Shown here: positions 47,770 through 56,609 of the stretch, one piece after another | How positions within the stretch are numbered: the first letter of the stretch is position 1 | Layout of the letters: each line of letters opens with the position of its first letter | NCBI GenBank assembly: GCA_013204185.1 | Contig: JABMOI010000015.1 | Span: 1 to 56,609, forward strand | From: a bacterium | GTDB lineage: Bacteria > Bacteroidota > Rhodothermia > Rhodothermales > UBA10348 | Direction: 5' to 3' | DNA: 56,609 nt | The notes under the pieces: model-generated | What the model saw: the letters and a program-made list of their open reading frames with translations, nothing else | Database searches by the model: none | What the model was told of the DNA's origin: nothing | Made by a program: the position numbers and the translations under genes

Positions 47770-49443
47770 ATGAGCGATCAAAAAATTATCTTTTCGATGG
47801 TCGGTGTAGGTAAAATCTACAAAACGACCAAAAAACAGGTTCTCAAAGACATTTATCTATCGTTTTTCTACGGCGCCAAGATTGGCGTCCTCGGTCTAAA
47901 CGGTTCTGGTAAAAGTACGCTCATGCGCATTATTGCCGGATTGGACAAGGACTATTTGGGAACGATTGAGAGTCAAAAAGGCATCACCTTCGGCTATTTG
48001 TCTCAGGAACCAGAAATGGATGCCAATGCCACAGTTCGTGACATTATCGAGGAAGGCGCCGGCGAAGCAGCTCGGGTGATGAAGGCCTACAACGCGGTAA
48101 ACGATAAATTTGCTGAGCCTGATGCTGACTTTGAAGTCCTCATGGCAGAGCAAGCCAAGCTCCAAGACCGGATTGAAGCGCTCGATGCGTGGGATCTTGA
48201 AAGCCGTCTGGATATGGCCATGGACGCACTTCGGTGCCCTCCTTCTGATGCCAAGATTGGCGTTCTCTCGGGTGGTGAAAAGCGCCGCGTAGCAATGGTC
48301 CGTTTGCTTCTTCAGAAACCAGACGTATTGCTACTGGATGAGCCTACCAACCATTTGGATGCCGAAAGCGTGGCATGGCTCGAGCAGCATTTGGCCCGAT
48401 ACGAAGGCACCGTCATTGCGGTAACGCATGATAGATACTTTTTGGACAACGTCGCTGGCTGGATTCTGGAATTGGACCGGGGCCAAGGCATTCCTTTTGA
48501 AGGAAATTACTCCTCATGGCTCGAGCAGAAACAGAAACGACTCGCACAGGAAGAAAAGCAGGAATCCAAGAAACAGCGAGCGTTGCAGCAAGAATTGGAA
48601 TGGGTTCGGATGTCTCCAAAAGGACGGCATGCTAAGAGCAAAGCGCGTATCTCGGCCTACGAGAAAATGGCACAGGAGCAGAGCGAAAAGCGACAGGACG
48701 ACGTTCAGATCCCTATTCAACACGGTCCTCGTCTCGGCCAGCAAGTCATTGCAGCAGAAGGCATTGCGAAGGGTTATGACGACAAACTGCTCTACGACAA
48801 CCTAACATTTAACCTCCCTCCAGGGGGTATTATCGGCATTGTTGGTCCGAACGGCGCCGGTAAAACAACGTTATTCCGGATGATAACCGGACAGGAAAAG
48901 CCAGACTCAGGTACGTTTGCCGTCGGAAACACAGTGAAACTGGGTTACATCGACCAGGACCGCCCACTGGACGCGGGCAAAACGGTATGGCAGGAAATTT
49001 CTGACGGACTCGATTTTATCACACTTGGAAATCGCGAAGTCAACTCCAGAGCCTACGTGGGTCAGTTCAACTTCTCAGGGAGTGACCAACAAAAATTGGT
49101 TACCGAGCTCTCCGGTGGTGAACGAAATAGAGTTCACCTTGCGAAAATGCTCAAGGAAGGCGCCAACGTGCTCTTGCTGGATGAGCCTACCAACGATTTG
49201 GATGTGAACACGCTTCGCGCCCTCGAAGAAGCCTTGCTCAACTTTGTAGGTTGCGCGGTGGTCATTTCGCATGATAGATGGTTCCTAGACCGAATTGCCA
49301 CACACATTCTAGCCTTTGAAGGCAACAGTGAAGTGGTTTGGTTTGATGGAAATTACAGCGACTACGAAGCGAACCGTAAAGAACGTCTCGGCATGGAAGC
49401 AGACCAACCACATCGAATCAAGTATCGCCACCTGACGCGGTAA
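47770..49443 (+). CDS. ettA: Energy-dependent translational throttle protein EttA (ABC-F)
   Basis: Start 47770 MSDQKIIFSMVGVGKIYKTTKKQVLKDIYLSFFYGAKIGVLGLNGSGKSTLMRIIAG; two ABC domains and EttA-type C-terminus. Confidence 0.96.
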   Translation: MSDQKIIFSMVGVGKIYKTTKKQVLKDIYLSFFYGAKIGVLGLNGSGKSTLMRIIAGLDKDYLGTIESQKGITFGYLSQEPEMDANATVRDIIEEGAGEAARVMKAYNAVNDKFAEPDADFEVLMAEQAKLQDRIEALDAWDLESRLDMAMDALRCPPSDAKIGVLSGGEKRRVAMVRLLLQKPDVLLLDEPTNHLDAESVAWLEQHLARYEGTVIAVTHDRYFLDNVAGWILELDRGQGIPFEGNYSSWLEQKQKRLAQEEKQESKKQRALQQELEWVRMSPKGRHAKSKARISAYEKMAQEQSEKRQDDVQIPIQHGPRLGQQVIAAEGIAKGYDDKLLYDNLTFNLPPGGIIGIVGPNGAGKTTLFRMITGQEKPDSGTFAVGNTVKLGYIDQDRPLDAGKTVWQEISDGLDFITLGNREVNSRAYVGQFNFSGSDQQKLVTELSGGERNRVHLAKMLKEGANVLLLDEPTNDLDVNTLRALEEALLNFVGCAVVISHDRWFLDRIATHILAFEGNSEVVWFDGNYSDYEANRKERLGMEADQPHRIKYRHLTR

Positions 49444-49450
49444 TTAGGGC

Positions 49451-50527
49451 TTAGTTGGCGGTTTTTAATTCCAACAAAAACGCCTTGGCTCGGTCTATAC
49501 TGCCTTCCAAGGTGAGCGGATTGTGGTCGCCTCCTTCGTACAAGAACGACTGGAATTGCTCAGCCGTTTTGCCGGCATTTTCCATGGCTTTAATCATGGC
49601 TTCGGCCTGAGAAACGGGCACCACTTGGTCTGCCGTGCCGTGATGAATTTGCAGGCGGTCAATTCTATCGACAAACAGTACAGCTGAACGGCGAACCATT
49701 TCTAGCCGTACTTCTTCGAGGGACACTTCTCCGGCCTGATACGGCAGCAACAATTCATCCGACAAAAATTCTAGGCCCGGCAAATCACGAGGACTTCCGA
49801 GCAATATGTCGCGGGATACGTCCTGAACAAACGTCCCAAAAAAGTCAGTCGGGCCAAAAAAGTCGAGCACAGCGTCTACTTGTTCGTTGCGAACGTCCAT
49901 CAGCATACCAACACCTGCGCCACGGCTAAACCCGAGCACCCCAATGCGGTCAGGGTCTGCGCCCGGCACGAGGCTTGCCGCCACGTTTACAAGCGACAAG
50001 GCATCGTCCACATCCCGGTCCCATGGGCTCGGAGGGCCATCGGACTTCCACGTTGTATTCTGAAACGAAATGGTCTCATCCCGGAATGACGGAATTACGT
50101 AAACGAACTGATCGGCTTCGTCTGCAAAAAAGCTGAGTACGAGCTGAACTTCCTGATCCACACTGATGCCGTTATCTCCTCCGTGAGAATACACCACTAT
50201 GGGCGCCCCTCGAGGATCCAAACCGTTCGCATAGATAATGGCCCCAAAGTGCTTCACGCCACCAACAAGGTGAGACACAACTTGGATGGTGCCAGGAGTA
50301 CTTCCAAGCAGAATAGGCTGCTGCAGTGCCACCTGAACGCCTTCAACAGGATATTCTCGACTGGCCCAATCAATTTTGACCGCATTAATTTCAGATTGCG
50401 TGGGAGTTGCGAAAAGCGTTGAGAAATCCACCCCACCAATAATTTGATCTTCACCTAGATTGGACGAAAGCTCACATCCAGCGCTTAGAACGGAAACCAA
50501 CAGAACTAGCAATACAAAACGCTTCAT
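49451..50527 (-). CDS. Alpha/beta-hydrolase (prolyl-oligopeptidase-like) lipoprotein
   Basis: Start 50527 MKRFVLLVLLVSVLSAGCELSS; nucleophile elbow GVLGFSRGAGVGMLM; QIHHGTADQVVPVSQAEAMIKAM. Confidence 0.87.
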   Translation of the reverse strand: MKRFVLLVLLVSVLSAGCELSSNLGEDQIIGGVDFSTLFATPTQSEINAVKIDWASREYPVEGVQVALQQPILLGSTPGTIQVVSHLVGGVKHFGAIIYANGLDPRGAPIVVYSHGGDNGISVDQEVQLVLSFFADEADQFVYVIPSFRDETISFQNTTWKSDGPPSPWDRDVDDALSLVNVAASLVPGADPDRIGVLGFSRGAGVGMLMDVRNEQVDAVLDFFGPTDFFGTFVQDVSRDILLGSPRDLPGLEFLSDELLLPYQAGEVSLEEVRLEMVRRSAVLFVDRIDRLQIHHGTADQVVPVSQAEAMIKAMENAGKTAEQFQSFLYEGGDHNPLTLEGSIDRAKAFLLELKTAN

Positions 50528-50655
50528 GCCATTCCCCATGTTAAAATGAATGACTCTCAACGAGGAAATCGAACTTCGGATTCCATTGAAAGAAAACTTC
50601 CATAAAAGCAGACTTCTTAGTCTTTTAATAAACGAGCTAAGTTTGCAAACGAATG

Positions 50656-50680
50656 CTTATTTAGATTCAGTCTAAATAAG
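50656..50680. promoter_or_regulatory. Perfect 10-bp-arm palindrome, candidate metalloregulator operator
   Basis: cttatttaga-ttcag-tctaaataag, 26 bp upstream of the TonB receptor ATG (50707); TAAGTTTG (Bacteroidota -7-like) at 50638-50645. Confidence 0.6.
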
Positions 50681-50706
50681 GACATCGAATCAAATTGGCT
50701 TGTTTC

Positions 50707-53169
50707 ATGTACGCCCGATTACTTTTTGCAGCTATTTTGGCCCTGACGAGCGCTCCCGCTGTCTATTCCCAGAATACCCTAGGCACAATTAGAGGCACGA
50801 TAATAGACGCCGTGACGGGCACATTTCTTCCGGATGCTCACATTGAACTTTCGGAAGCAAATCGCTATGCCACGTCGAACAGAAATGGGGGATTTGAACT
50901 CAAAAGCGTGGCACAAGGAACGTTTAACTTGAATGTTTCCATGATGGGATATGAAAACATCCAGGTATCGGTGACCGTGCGCACAGGACAGACTGCCTTG
51001 GTGTCCGTCGAACTCATCCGTTCTATTGTTGAAATACCTGAACTGATCGTAGAGCGCGAATCTATTCTGGGCGGCGTCCGACATGCCAACTCCCTTCCGG
51101 CCTCAGCCCATCGGATTTCACATCGTCAGATTGAAAAATTTCAGCATTCGGATGTCAGCCGAGCGCTGCGCTCCGTGCCTGGTTTGAATATACAGGAAGA
51201 GGACGGGTTTGGATTGCGGCCAAACATTGGCATTCGCGGAACGGGATCAGAACGGAGTTCAAAAATATCGGTTATGGAAGACGGCATTCTCACGGCGCCA
51301 GCTCCGTATTCCGCACCTGCAGCCTACTACTTCCCGACCTTTGGACGCATGAGCGAAATTGAAATCAGAAAAGGGTCCAGCCAGATCAAATACGGCCCCT
51401 ACACCACCGGTGGCGCTATCAACTTTTTGTCTACGCCGCTCCCGGATCGGACCAAGATCAACGTGAAACTGTCTGGTGGAAGCTACCATTCCAAATTGTC
51501 CCTTCTTCAGGCAGGTCACGCGTTTGCCAACGGCGCGTTTCTGGTTGAATCGTATCGTAACCAGTCCGGGGGATTTAAGAATTTGGATCTCGGTGGCCCC
51601 ACCGGCTTCAACAAAAACGACCTGTTGGCCAAATTTAGGCTGAATACGTCGCCCGGCGCGGCCATGTACCAGGCGATTTTCGTGAAACTGCTCAAGACCA
51701 ATGAAGCGTCAGACGAAACCTATCTAGGACTCACCGGAGCTGATTTCAATAGCAATCCCTTTCGCAGATACGCCGGATCTGGCAAGGACCAAATGAAGGC
51801 CGACTTCGGTCAAGCCGTGATTCGCCATCTGATCCAGGTCACGAGCACCACGCGCATCACAACAACTGGCTATTTTTCACGTTTTTCCCGCAACTGGTAC
51901 AAGTTGGACTCTGTCCTCCCGACTGGTAGCGGCAAGGTTGGTATTGCACCTATGTTGTCCGATCCCGAATTGTACGCCCAAGCTTTGGGCCTTGTGGCTG
52001 GAACAAGTTTTGATCCCAACGATCGCCTATCAGTCAAAGCGAACAACAGAGATTACACATCTAATGGACTCCAAACGGAGGTTTCGACCTCTTTTGACGC
52101 CTTGGGTGTGTCTCACACAATAGAATCGGGGCTCCGCTTTCATCGCGATGAAATGGACCGGTTTCAATGGGTGGACCAATTTTCAATTCAGGATGGCATC
52201 ATGTCCCTTTCTGAACATGGCATTCCGGGGTCGGACAGCAACAGAATTGAGTCGGCTCGCGCTCGCGCGTTCTTTTTCCTGGACACGATCCAATTCGGTC
52301 GATTTACGGTTGAGCCAGGTATCCGCCACGAAAACATCGCCCTTTCCAGGCGGGATTATGGCAAGCAGGATCCCGCTCGCAGTGGCATTGCACTATCCGA
52401 AAGAACCAACAGGGTCGAGGTATGGATTCCAGGTATCAGCGCTGCCTTTCATTCATTCGAAAACCTGTCCTTTTTCGCCGGCTCGCACAAAGGGTTTGCC
52501 CCGCCGGGCTCCAAAGAGGGTACAAGACCGGAAAAAAGCATCAATCTGGAATCCGGCTTTAGATTTAAAAAACAGACCCTCCGAGCCGACATCGCCATAT
52601 TCTACACCAACTATCAAAATCTGCTCGGTTCTGACTTGGCATCGGCAGGTGGCACCGGATCCGGCGATCAATTTAACGGTGGCGCCGCCAGGGTGAGAGG
52701 TGTGGAAGCATTGCTTTCACACAACCTTGGAGACCTGACTGACTGGGCGTTTTCACTGCCGCTTACCTTGACTTATACGTGGACGGACGCTGTCTTCAAG
52801 TCTTCCTTTGAGAGCGAATTTGAACCGTGGGGGGCCATTCAAAACGGATTCGAACTGCCTTATGTGGCTCGGAATGTAGCCTCCCTGCAGGCTGGGATTG
52901 AGGGCAACAAATTCGACCTAGATGTCCAAGTGTCTTACTCTTCGCCCATGCGCACGGAAGCAGGAAAGGGGCCCATGCACGAATCGGAATCAACCGATGC
53001 CCACGTGGTCATGGACTTGGGGAGTTCCTATCAAGCGACCCCGCAGTTGAAGCTCTTTTTCGGTATTCAAAACGTCACTAACAGTGTGTACATAGCTGCA
53101 AGAAGGCCTGCTGGATTGCGCCCGGGGCTCCCCCGTACCATCACGGCAGGTATGACGCTGTCTCTTTGA
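50707..53169 (+). CDS. TonB-dependent receptor with carboxypeptidase-like domain (FecA-like, probable iron/siderophore uptake)
   Basis: Start 50707 MYARLLFAAILALTSAPAVYSQ; plug SVPGLNIQEEDGFGLRPNIGIRGTGSERSSKISVMEDGI; ending PRTITAGMTLSL. Confidence 0.92.
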   Translation: MYARLLFAAILALTSAPAVYSQNTLGTIRGTIIDAVTGTFLPDAHIELSEANRYATSNRNGGFELKSVAQGTFNLNVSMMGYENIQVSVTVRTGQTALVSVELIRSIVEIPELIVERESILGGVRHANSLPASAHRISHRQIEKFQHSDVSRALRSVPGLNIQEEDGFGLRPNIGIRGTGSERSSKISVMEDGILTAPAPYSAPAAYYFPTFGRMSEIEIRKGSSQIKYGPYTTGGAINFLSTPLPDRTKINVKLSGGSYHSKLSLLQAGHAFANGAFLVESYRNQSGGFKNLDLGGPTGFNKNDLLAKFRLNTSPGAAMYQAIFVKLLKTNEASDETYLGLTGADFNSNPFRRYAGSGKDQMKADFGQAVIRHLIQVTSTTRITTTGYFSRFSRNWYKLDSVLPTGSGKVGIAPMLSDPELYAQALGLVAGTSFDPNDRLSVKANNRDYTSNGLQTEVSTSFDALGVSHTIESGLRFHRDEMDRFQWVDQFSIQDGIMSLSEHGIPGSDSNRIESARARAFFFLDTIQFGRFTVEPGIRHENIALSRRDYGKQDPARSGIALSERTNRVEVWIPGISAAFHSFENLSFFAGSHKGFAPPGSKEGTRPEKSINLESGFRFKKQTLRADIAIFYTNYQNLLGSDLASAGGTGSGDQFNGGAARVRGVEALLSHNLGDLTDWAFSLPLTLTYTWTDAVFKSSFESEFEPWGAIQNGFELPYVARNVASLQAGIEGNKFDLDVQVSYSSPMRTEAGKGPMHESESTDAHVVMDLGSSYQATPQLKLFFGIQNVTNSVYIAARRPAGLRPGLPRTITAGMTLSL

Positions 53170-53295
53170 GCCGCCTACCTCAGCACGTATGGTTTTCGAA
53201 AACCCTGTTTCCGCATTTCATGAACCCTTCCTGCTGCTCTTCGTTAACCGTGTTCTATGTTGCGCACCGATTCGGTCCACCATCCCACAGAGCCC

Positions 53296-54438
53296 ATGAA
53301 ACGTCCAATTTACTTTGACAACAACGCGACTACAGCGGTTGAACGGTCCGTTTTGGACAAGATGATTCCCTATTTCACGATGGAATACGGCAATCCTTCC
53401 AACACCAGCCACATGTATGGCTGGGCGGCAGATGAAGCAGTCCAAATTGCTCGCGAACAGCTGGCAAGCCTCTTAAGCGCCGATCCCACGGGTATTGTAT
53501 TCACCAGTGGCGCGACCGAGGCCATCAACCAGGTAATAAAAGGGTTGGGACACGGCAGAAAATCCGGTCACATCCTCACGGTTGCCACAGAACACAAGGC
53601 CGTCTTGAATGCGTGCGAGTGCTTGGCTGAAGATGGCATTGAAACCACCCTCCTTCCAGTCGATCAAAACGGCAGAATCACGGCCAAGCAAGTCAAAGAT
53701 GCGCTCCGCGATGACACCTTCCTTGTTGCTGTGATGTGGGCCAACAATGAAACGGGCGTCCTGCAACCCATTGATGAAATAGCAGAAATGCTCACGTCTC
53801 ATCCCGCTTTGTTTTTTACCGATGCCACGCAATCTATTGGCAAAGTCCCTGTTTCAGTTGAAGGCATTGATTTTCTAGCTCTATCGGCTCACAAGTTTTA
53901 CGGCCCCAAGGGCGTCGGAGCGTTGTATATCCGTCCTGGCCAACCCATCATTCAACTGCCCCAATTGCTGCACGGTGGAGCACAGGAAAAAGGACGTCGT
54001 GCTTCGACACTGAACGTACCCGGCATTGTAGGCTTAGGAGCCGCTGCAGAAATGTGCCACACCGGACTCGAAGCGCGTTTCGAAGAAATGAAATCCAGAC
54101 GGGATCAGTTCGAATCCAAATTATCAAGCCTATTTCCGGACCTCGCAATTCACGGCAAGGAAGTCCCGCGGCTACCTCAGACATCAAATGTCACGTTTCC
54201 AGGGATTCGAGCGGCAGAAATGATGGCCGAAATCGGACAAGTTGCCGTCTCCACGGGCAGCGCTTGTACGAGTGGGTCAGGAAAACCGAGTCACGTATTG
54301 TCTGCCATGGGACTGACTCCGGAGCAGGCGCAGGGCACCGTACGCTTTAGTATGGGAGCTCACACCACGGACGAAGAAATGAACCTAGCCGTTGAATTGT
54401 TTTCCACCTTTGCAGCACATCAAGCACAACTCGCATAA
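53296..54438 (+). CDS. Cysteine desulfurase (IscS/NifS-like)
   Basis: MKRPIYFDNNATTAVE...FTSGATEAINQVIKG...TEHKAVLNAC...LSAHKFYGPKGVGALY...STGSACTSGSGKPSHVLSAMG. Confidence 0.95.
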   Translation: MKRPIYFDNNATTAVERSVLDKMIPYFTMEYGNPSNTSHMYGWAADEAVQIAREQLASLLSADPTGIVFTSGATEAINQVIKGLGHGRKSGHILTVATEHKAVLNACECLAEDGIETTLLPVDQNGRITAKQVKDALRDDTFLVAVMWANNETGVLQPIDEIAEMLTSHPALFFTDATQSIGKVPVSVEGIDFLALSAHKFYGPKGVGALYIRPGQPIIQLPQLLHGGAQEKGRRASTLNVPGIVGLGAAAEMCHTGLEARFEEMKSRRDQFESKLSSLFPDLAIHGKEVPRLPQTSNVTFPGIRAAEMMAEIGQVAVSTGSACTSGSGKPSHVLSAMGLTPEQAQGTVRFSMGAHTTDEEMNLAVELFSTFAAHQAQLA

Positions 54439-54941
54439 TGGAAGTCATCAAAAACAAAGTGGCGGATAGCGGGATTTTGGTCTTCAATTTGGACGACCTG
54501 CTCGAAACGTATGAGATCAAGGAAATTGACTTAGCGCCTTTTCTTTATCGCGGGTTTGTTTTGCGCGAAAAGGAATTCCGCCAGACGCTAAAGGACATGG
54601 ACTGGTCCACCTATCAAGGTGCGCATGTCGGTGTGTTTTGCTCCACGGATGCCATTATTCCGACCTGGGCCTATATGCTTGTAGCCGCGCAACTTGAAAA
54701 CGTGGCAGCCTCCGTTTCCTTCGCGAAAAATCCTGAAATCAAGAGCCGGGTATATCGAGAAGCATTGGGTGTATTTGATTGGTCCACGTACGCAGACAAG
54801 ATCGTTGTGATCAAAGGATGCGGAACGGGCGCCGTGCCCACGAGCGCCTATGTGGAAGCCACCACCCAATTGCAGCGAGTCGCCAAAAAGATTATGTACG
54901 GCGAGCCCTGTTCATCTGTCCCAGTTTGGCGCAAAAAGTGA
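54438..54941 (+). CDS. DUF2480 family protein
   Basis: 167 aa; ATG shares the last base of the preceding stop codon; FNLDDLLETYEIKEIDLAPFLYRGFVLREKEFRQTLKDMDWSTYQGAHVGVFCSTDAIIPTWAYML. Confidence 0.88.
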   Translation: MEVIKNKVADSGILVFNLDDLLETYEIKEIDLAPFLYRGFVLREKEFRQTLKDMDWSTYQGAHVGVFCSTDAIIPTWAYMLVAAQLENVAASVSFAKNPEIKSRVYREALGVFDWSTYADKIVVIKGCGTGAVPTSAYVEATTQLQRVAKKIMYGEPCSSVPVWRKK

Positions 54942-56050
54942 CCATTTCTTCTTCTGTGAAGGGATTTCTTGATGATTTGTTAGTTCGGTATCGACAGCAT
55001 GAACGGCTTGTCGGGTGGCTTTTTTTTGTTTCGGGGATTGTTTGGGACGCCCTGACCTTGCGGCGCATAGACAACGTCTTGGACAACGCCATCTTGTTGT
55101 CCTACTTGGGATTGCTTCTGTTTATCGTAGTCTCAGACATTCTGATTAAGGCCGACCGATATCACGGCGAACGGCTCGACAAGATCAAGCCTTGGCTCAC
55201 GCCCATCACCCAGTTTCTCTTGGGTGCGCTCCTTTCAGCCATCGTCATTTTTTATTCTCGAAGCATTGCGTGGGCATCCCATTTCGGGTTCTGGTTCATT
55301 CTAGTTGTGAGCATGGTTGCCAATGAGTTTTTGCATAGGAAAATCAACTCGTTAACTCCCATGCTGCTCATGTTGTGCGGCAGTTCAACCTTCATTTTGG
55401 CGTGGCTGTTTCCCGTGATGGCCGGAAGTATGTCCCCGTGGCTGTTCCGACTCGCTTGCCTTGCGGGCCTAGCGCTGAGCGGCGGAGTCTGGTATTTCGC
55501 CTTCCGAATGGGGCAGGCGCGAATTCATTGGTGGGGGTCTCTATCCATTTGGAGTTTAGTGGCCTTCGTTGTGGCGCTAAATGTGGGATATGAAAAGGAC
55601 TGGATCCCCCCTGTGCCTATGTCAGTCAAAACGGGAGGAGTCTATCAAAAGGCGGACAAACAAGGAGATTCCTACACGCTCGAGTACCTAACAGACAGCA
55701 AGTTTGTGTTCTTCCCAAGTTATGGAAAGCGGTTCTTTTACGAACCAGGGGACACGGTTTCATGCTTTACTTCCGTCTTTGCTCCCTCAGAAATGACAGA
55801 GCGAATATTCCATGTCTGGGAGCGCTATGATGCAAATACGGGTAGTTGGAAGGCCACCGATCGGAATGGATTCTCCGTCTCTGGAGGACGCGATTCTGGG
55901 TATCGAGGCCTAACCAAGAAGCGCAACGTGACGCTCGGATCTTGGCGCGTGGTGGTTGAAACGGCTCGGGGAAAGACGCTCAGCCGTATTCCATTTGAAG
56001 TCGTGGCCAAACCACAAAAAGACCTGCGCTGGATTGAGCGAATGAAATAG
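54938..56050 (+). CDS. DUF2914-domain membrane protein
   Basis: GTG start at 54938 (GTGA overlap with upstream stop), ~7 TM segments then DTVSCFTSVFAPSEMTERIFHVWERYD... DUF2914-like domain. Confidence 0.8.
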   Translation: MTISSSVKGFLDDLLVRYRQHERLVGWLFFVSGIVWDALTLRRIDNVLDNAILLSYLGLLLFIVVSDILIKADRYHGERLDKIKPWLTPITQFLLGALLSAIVIFYSRSIAWASHFGFWFILVVSMVANEFLHRKINSLTPMLLMLCGSSTFILAWLFPVMAGSMSPWLFRLACLAGLALSGGVWYFAFRMGQARIHWWGSLSIWSLVAFVVALNVGYEKDWIPPVPMSVKTGGVYQKADKQGDSYTLEYLTDSKFVFFPSYGKRFFYEPGDTVSCFTSVFAPSEMTERIFHVWERYDANTGSWKATDRNGFSVSGGRDSGYRGLTKKRNVTLGSWRVVVETARGKTLSRIPFEVVAKPQKDLRWIERMK

Positions 56051-56079
56051 GTGCCGCGATTGATGCTGTGGAGCTCCTT

Positions 56080-56609
56080 CTAGCCTATTCTTGAAAGACG
56101 GAGACCCTGTCGTTCAAAAAACAGTTTGAAGTAGTTTCGCATTTCTGAATGCTCCGCTCTTTTCAGATCTGGATCGTCCTTCATCAGTTTAAATGCCGCC
56201 TCGCGGGCCTGATCCAATATGTGGGCGTCCGTCATGAGGTCAGCAATACGAAAGGTTGGAAGTCCACTCTGTCTCGTCCCAAAGAAGTCCCCAGCACCCC
56301 TGAGCTCCATATCGAACTCGCTGATCTTGAAGCCATCCGTGGTCGATTCCATGGCGCGCAAGCGGCGTTTCGACTCTTCAGACTGTCTGTATTCGGCCAT
56401 GAGAATGCACGTGCTGGCATGCTTGCCTCGCCCTATTCGTCCGCGCAACTGGTGCAATTGGCTCAAACCGAAGCGTTCTGCATGCTCAATGAGCATAAAC
56501 GTGGCATTGGGCACATCGACGCCCACTTCGATAACCGTTGTGGAAACTAAAATGCCCGATTCTCCCGAACCGAAACGAGCCATCACCGCTTCTTTTTCAG
56601 CTGATTTCA
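56080..56609 (-). CDS. recG: ATP-dependent DNA helicase RecG, C-terminal part (runs off right edge)
   Basis: ILVSTTVIEVGVDVPNATFMLIEHAERFGLSQLHQLRGRIGRGKHASTCILM...FDMELRGAGDFFGTRQSGLPTFRIADL; frame is open to the window end. Confidence 0.95.
   Translation of the reverse strand, partial: KSAEKEAVMARFGSGESGILVSTTVIEVGVDVPNATFMLIEHAERFGLSQLHQLRGRIGRGKHASTCILMAEYRQSEESKRRLRAMESTTDGFKISEFDMELRGAGDFFGTRQSGLPTFRIADLMTDAHILDQAREAAFKLMKDDPDLKRAEHSEMRNYFKLFFERQGLRLSRIG

Overview
The window looks like a chromosomal segment from a Bacteroidota/Rhodothermota-like bacterium. I infer this from gene content: T9SS C-terminal sorting domains, TonB receptors with carboxypeptidase-like plugs, DUF2480, choice-of-anchor B, LptE-type lipoprotein and DUF4249. 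About 47 protein-coding genes are supported. Housekeeping genes include atpD (partial), thiL, anmK, an lptE-like gene, a sigma-54 activator, miaB, yebC, ruvC, natAB-like ABC genes, tig, clpP, katG, ettA, a cysteine desulfurase and recG (partial). Cell-surface genes include two TonB receptors, a peptidase/TolB-propeller/beta-barrel fusion, three tandem T9SS cargo paralogs and a choice-of-anchor B/FG-GAP protein. I saw no rRNA, tRNA, transposase or CRISPR array. The strongest candidate for an undescribed system is the minus-strand pair at 18755-20258: a DUF6036-like nucleotidyltransferase overlapping a winged-helix partner. It is preceded by three near-palindromic AAGTTSAACTT boxes whose centres are exactly 22 bp apart, and it lies next to a 5'-truncated antitoxin-like HTH remnant. 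Other leads are a DUF4160/HTH gene pair (38711-39387), four ACAANNGGC boxes at an exact 20-bp period upstream of a TonB receptor (6171-6239), a 13-bp triple repeat with an anti-repeat in the leader of a Rof-like Rho-binding antiterminator (46234-46314), and a 33-aa MetS-type transporter subunit hidden inside a longer ORF call. All family assignments come from reading the translations by eye. No database search was run.
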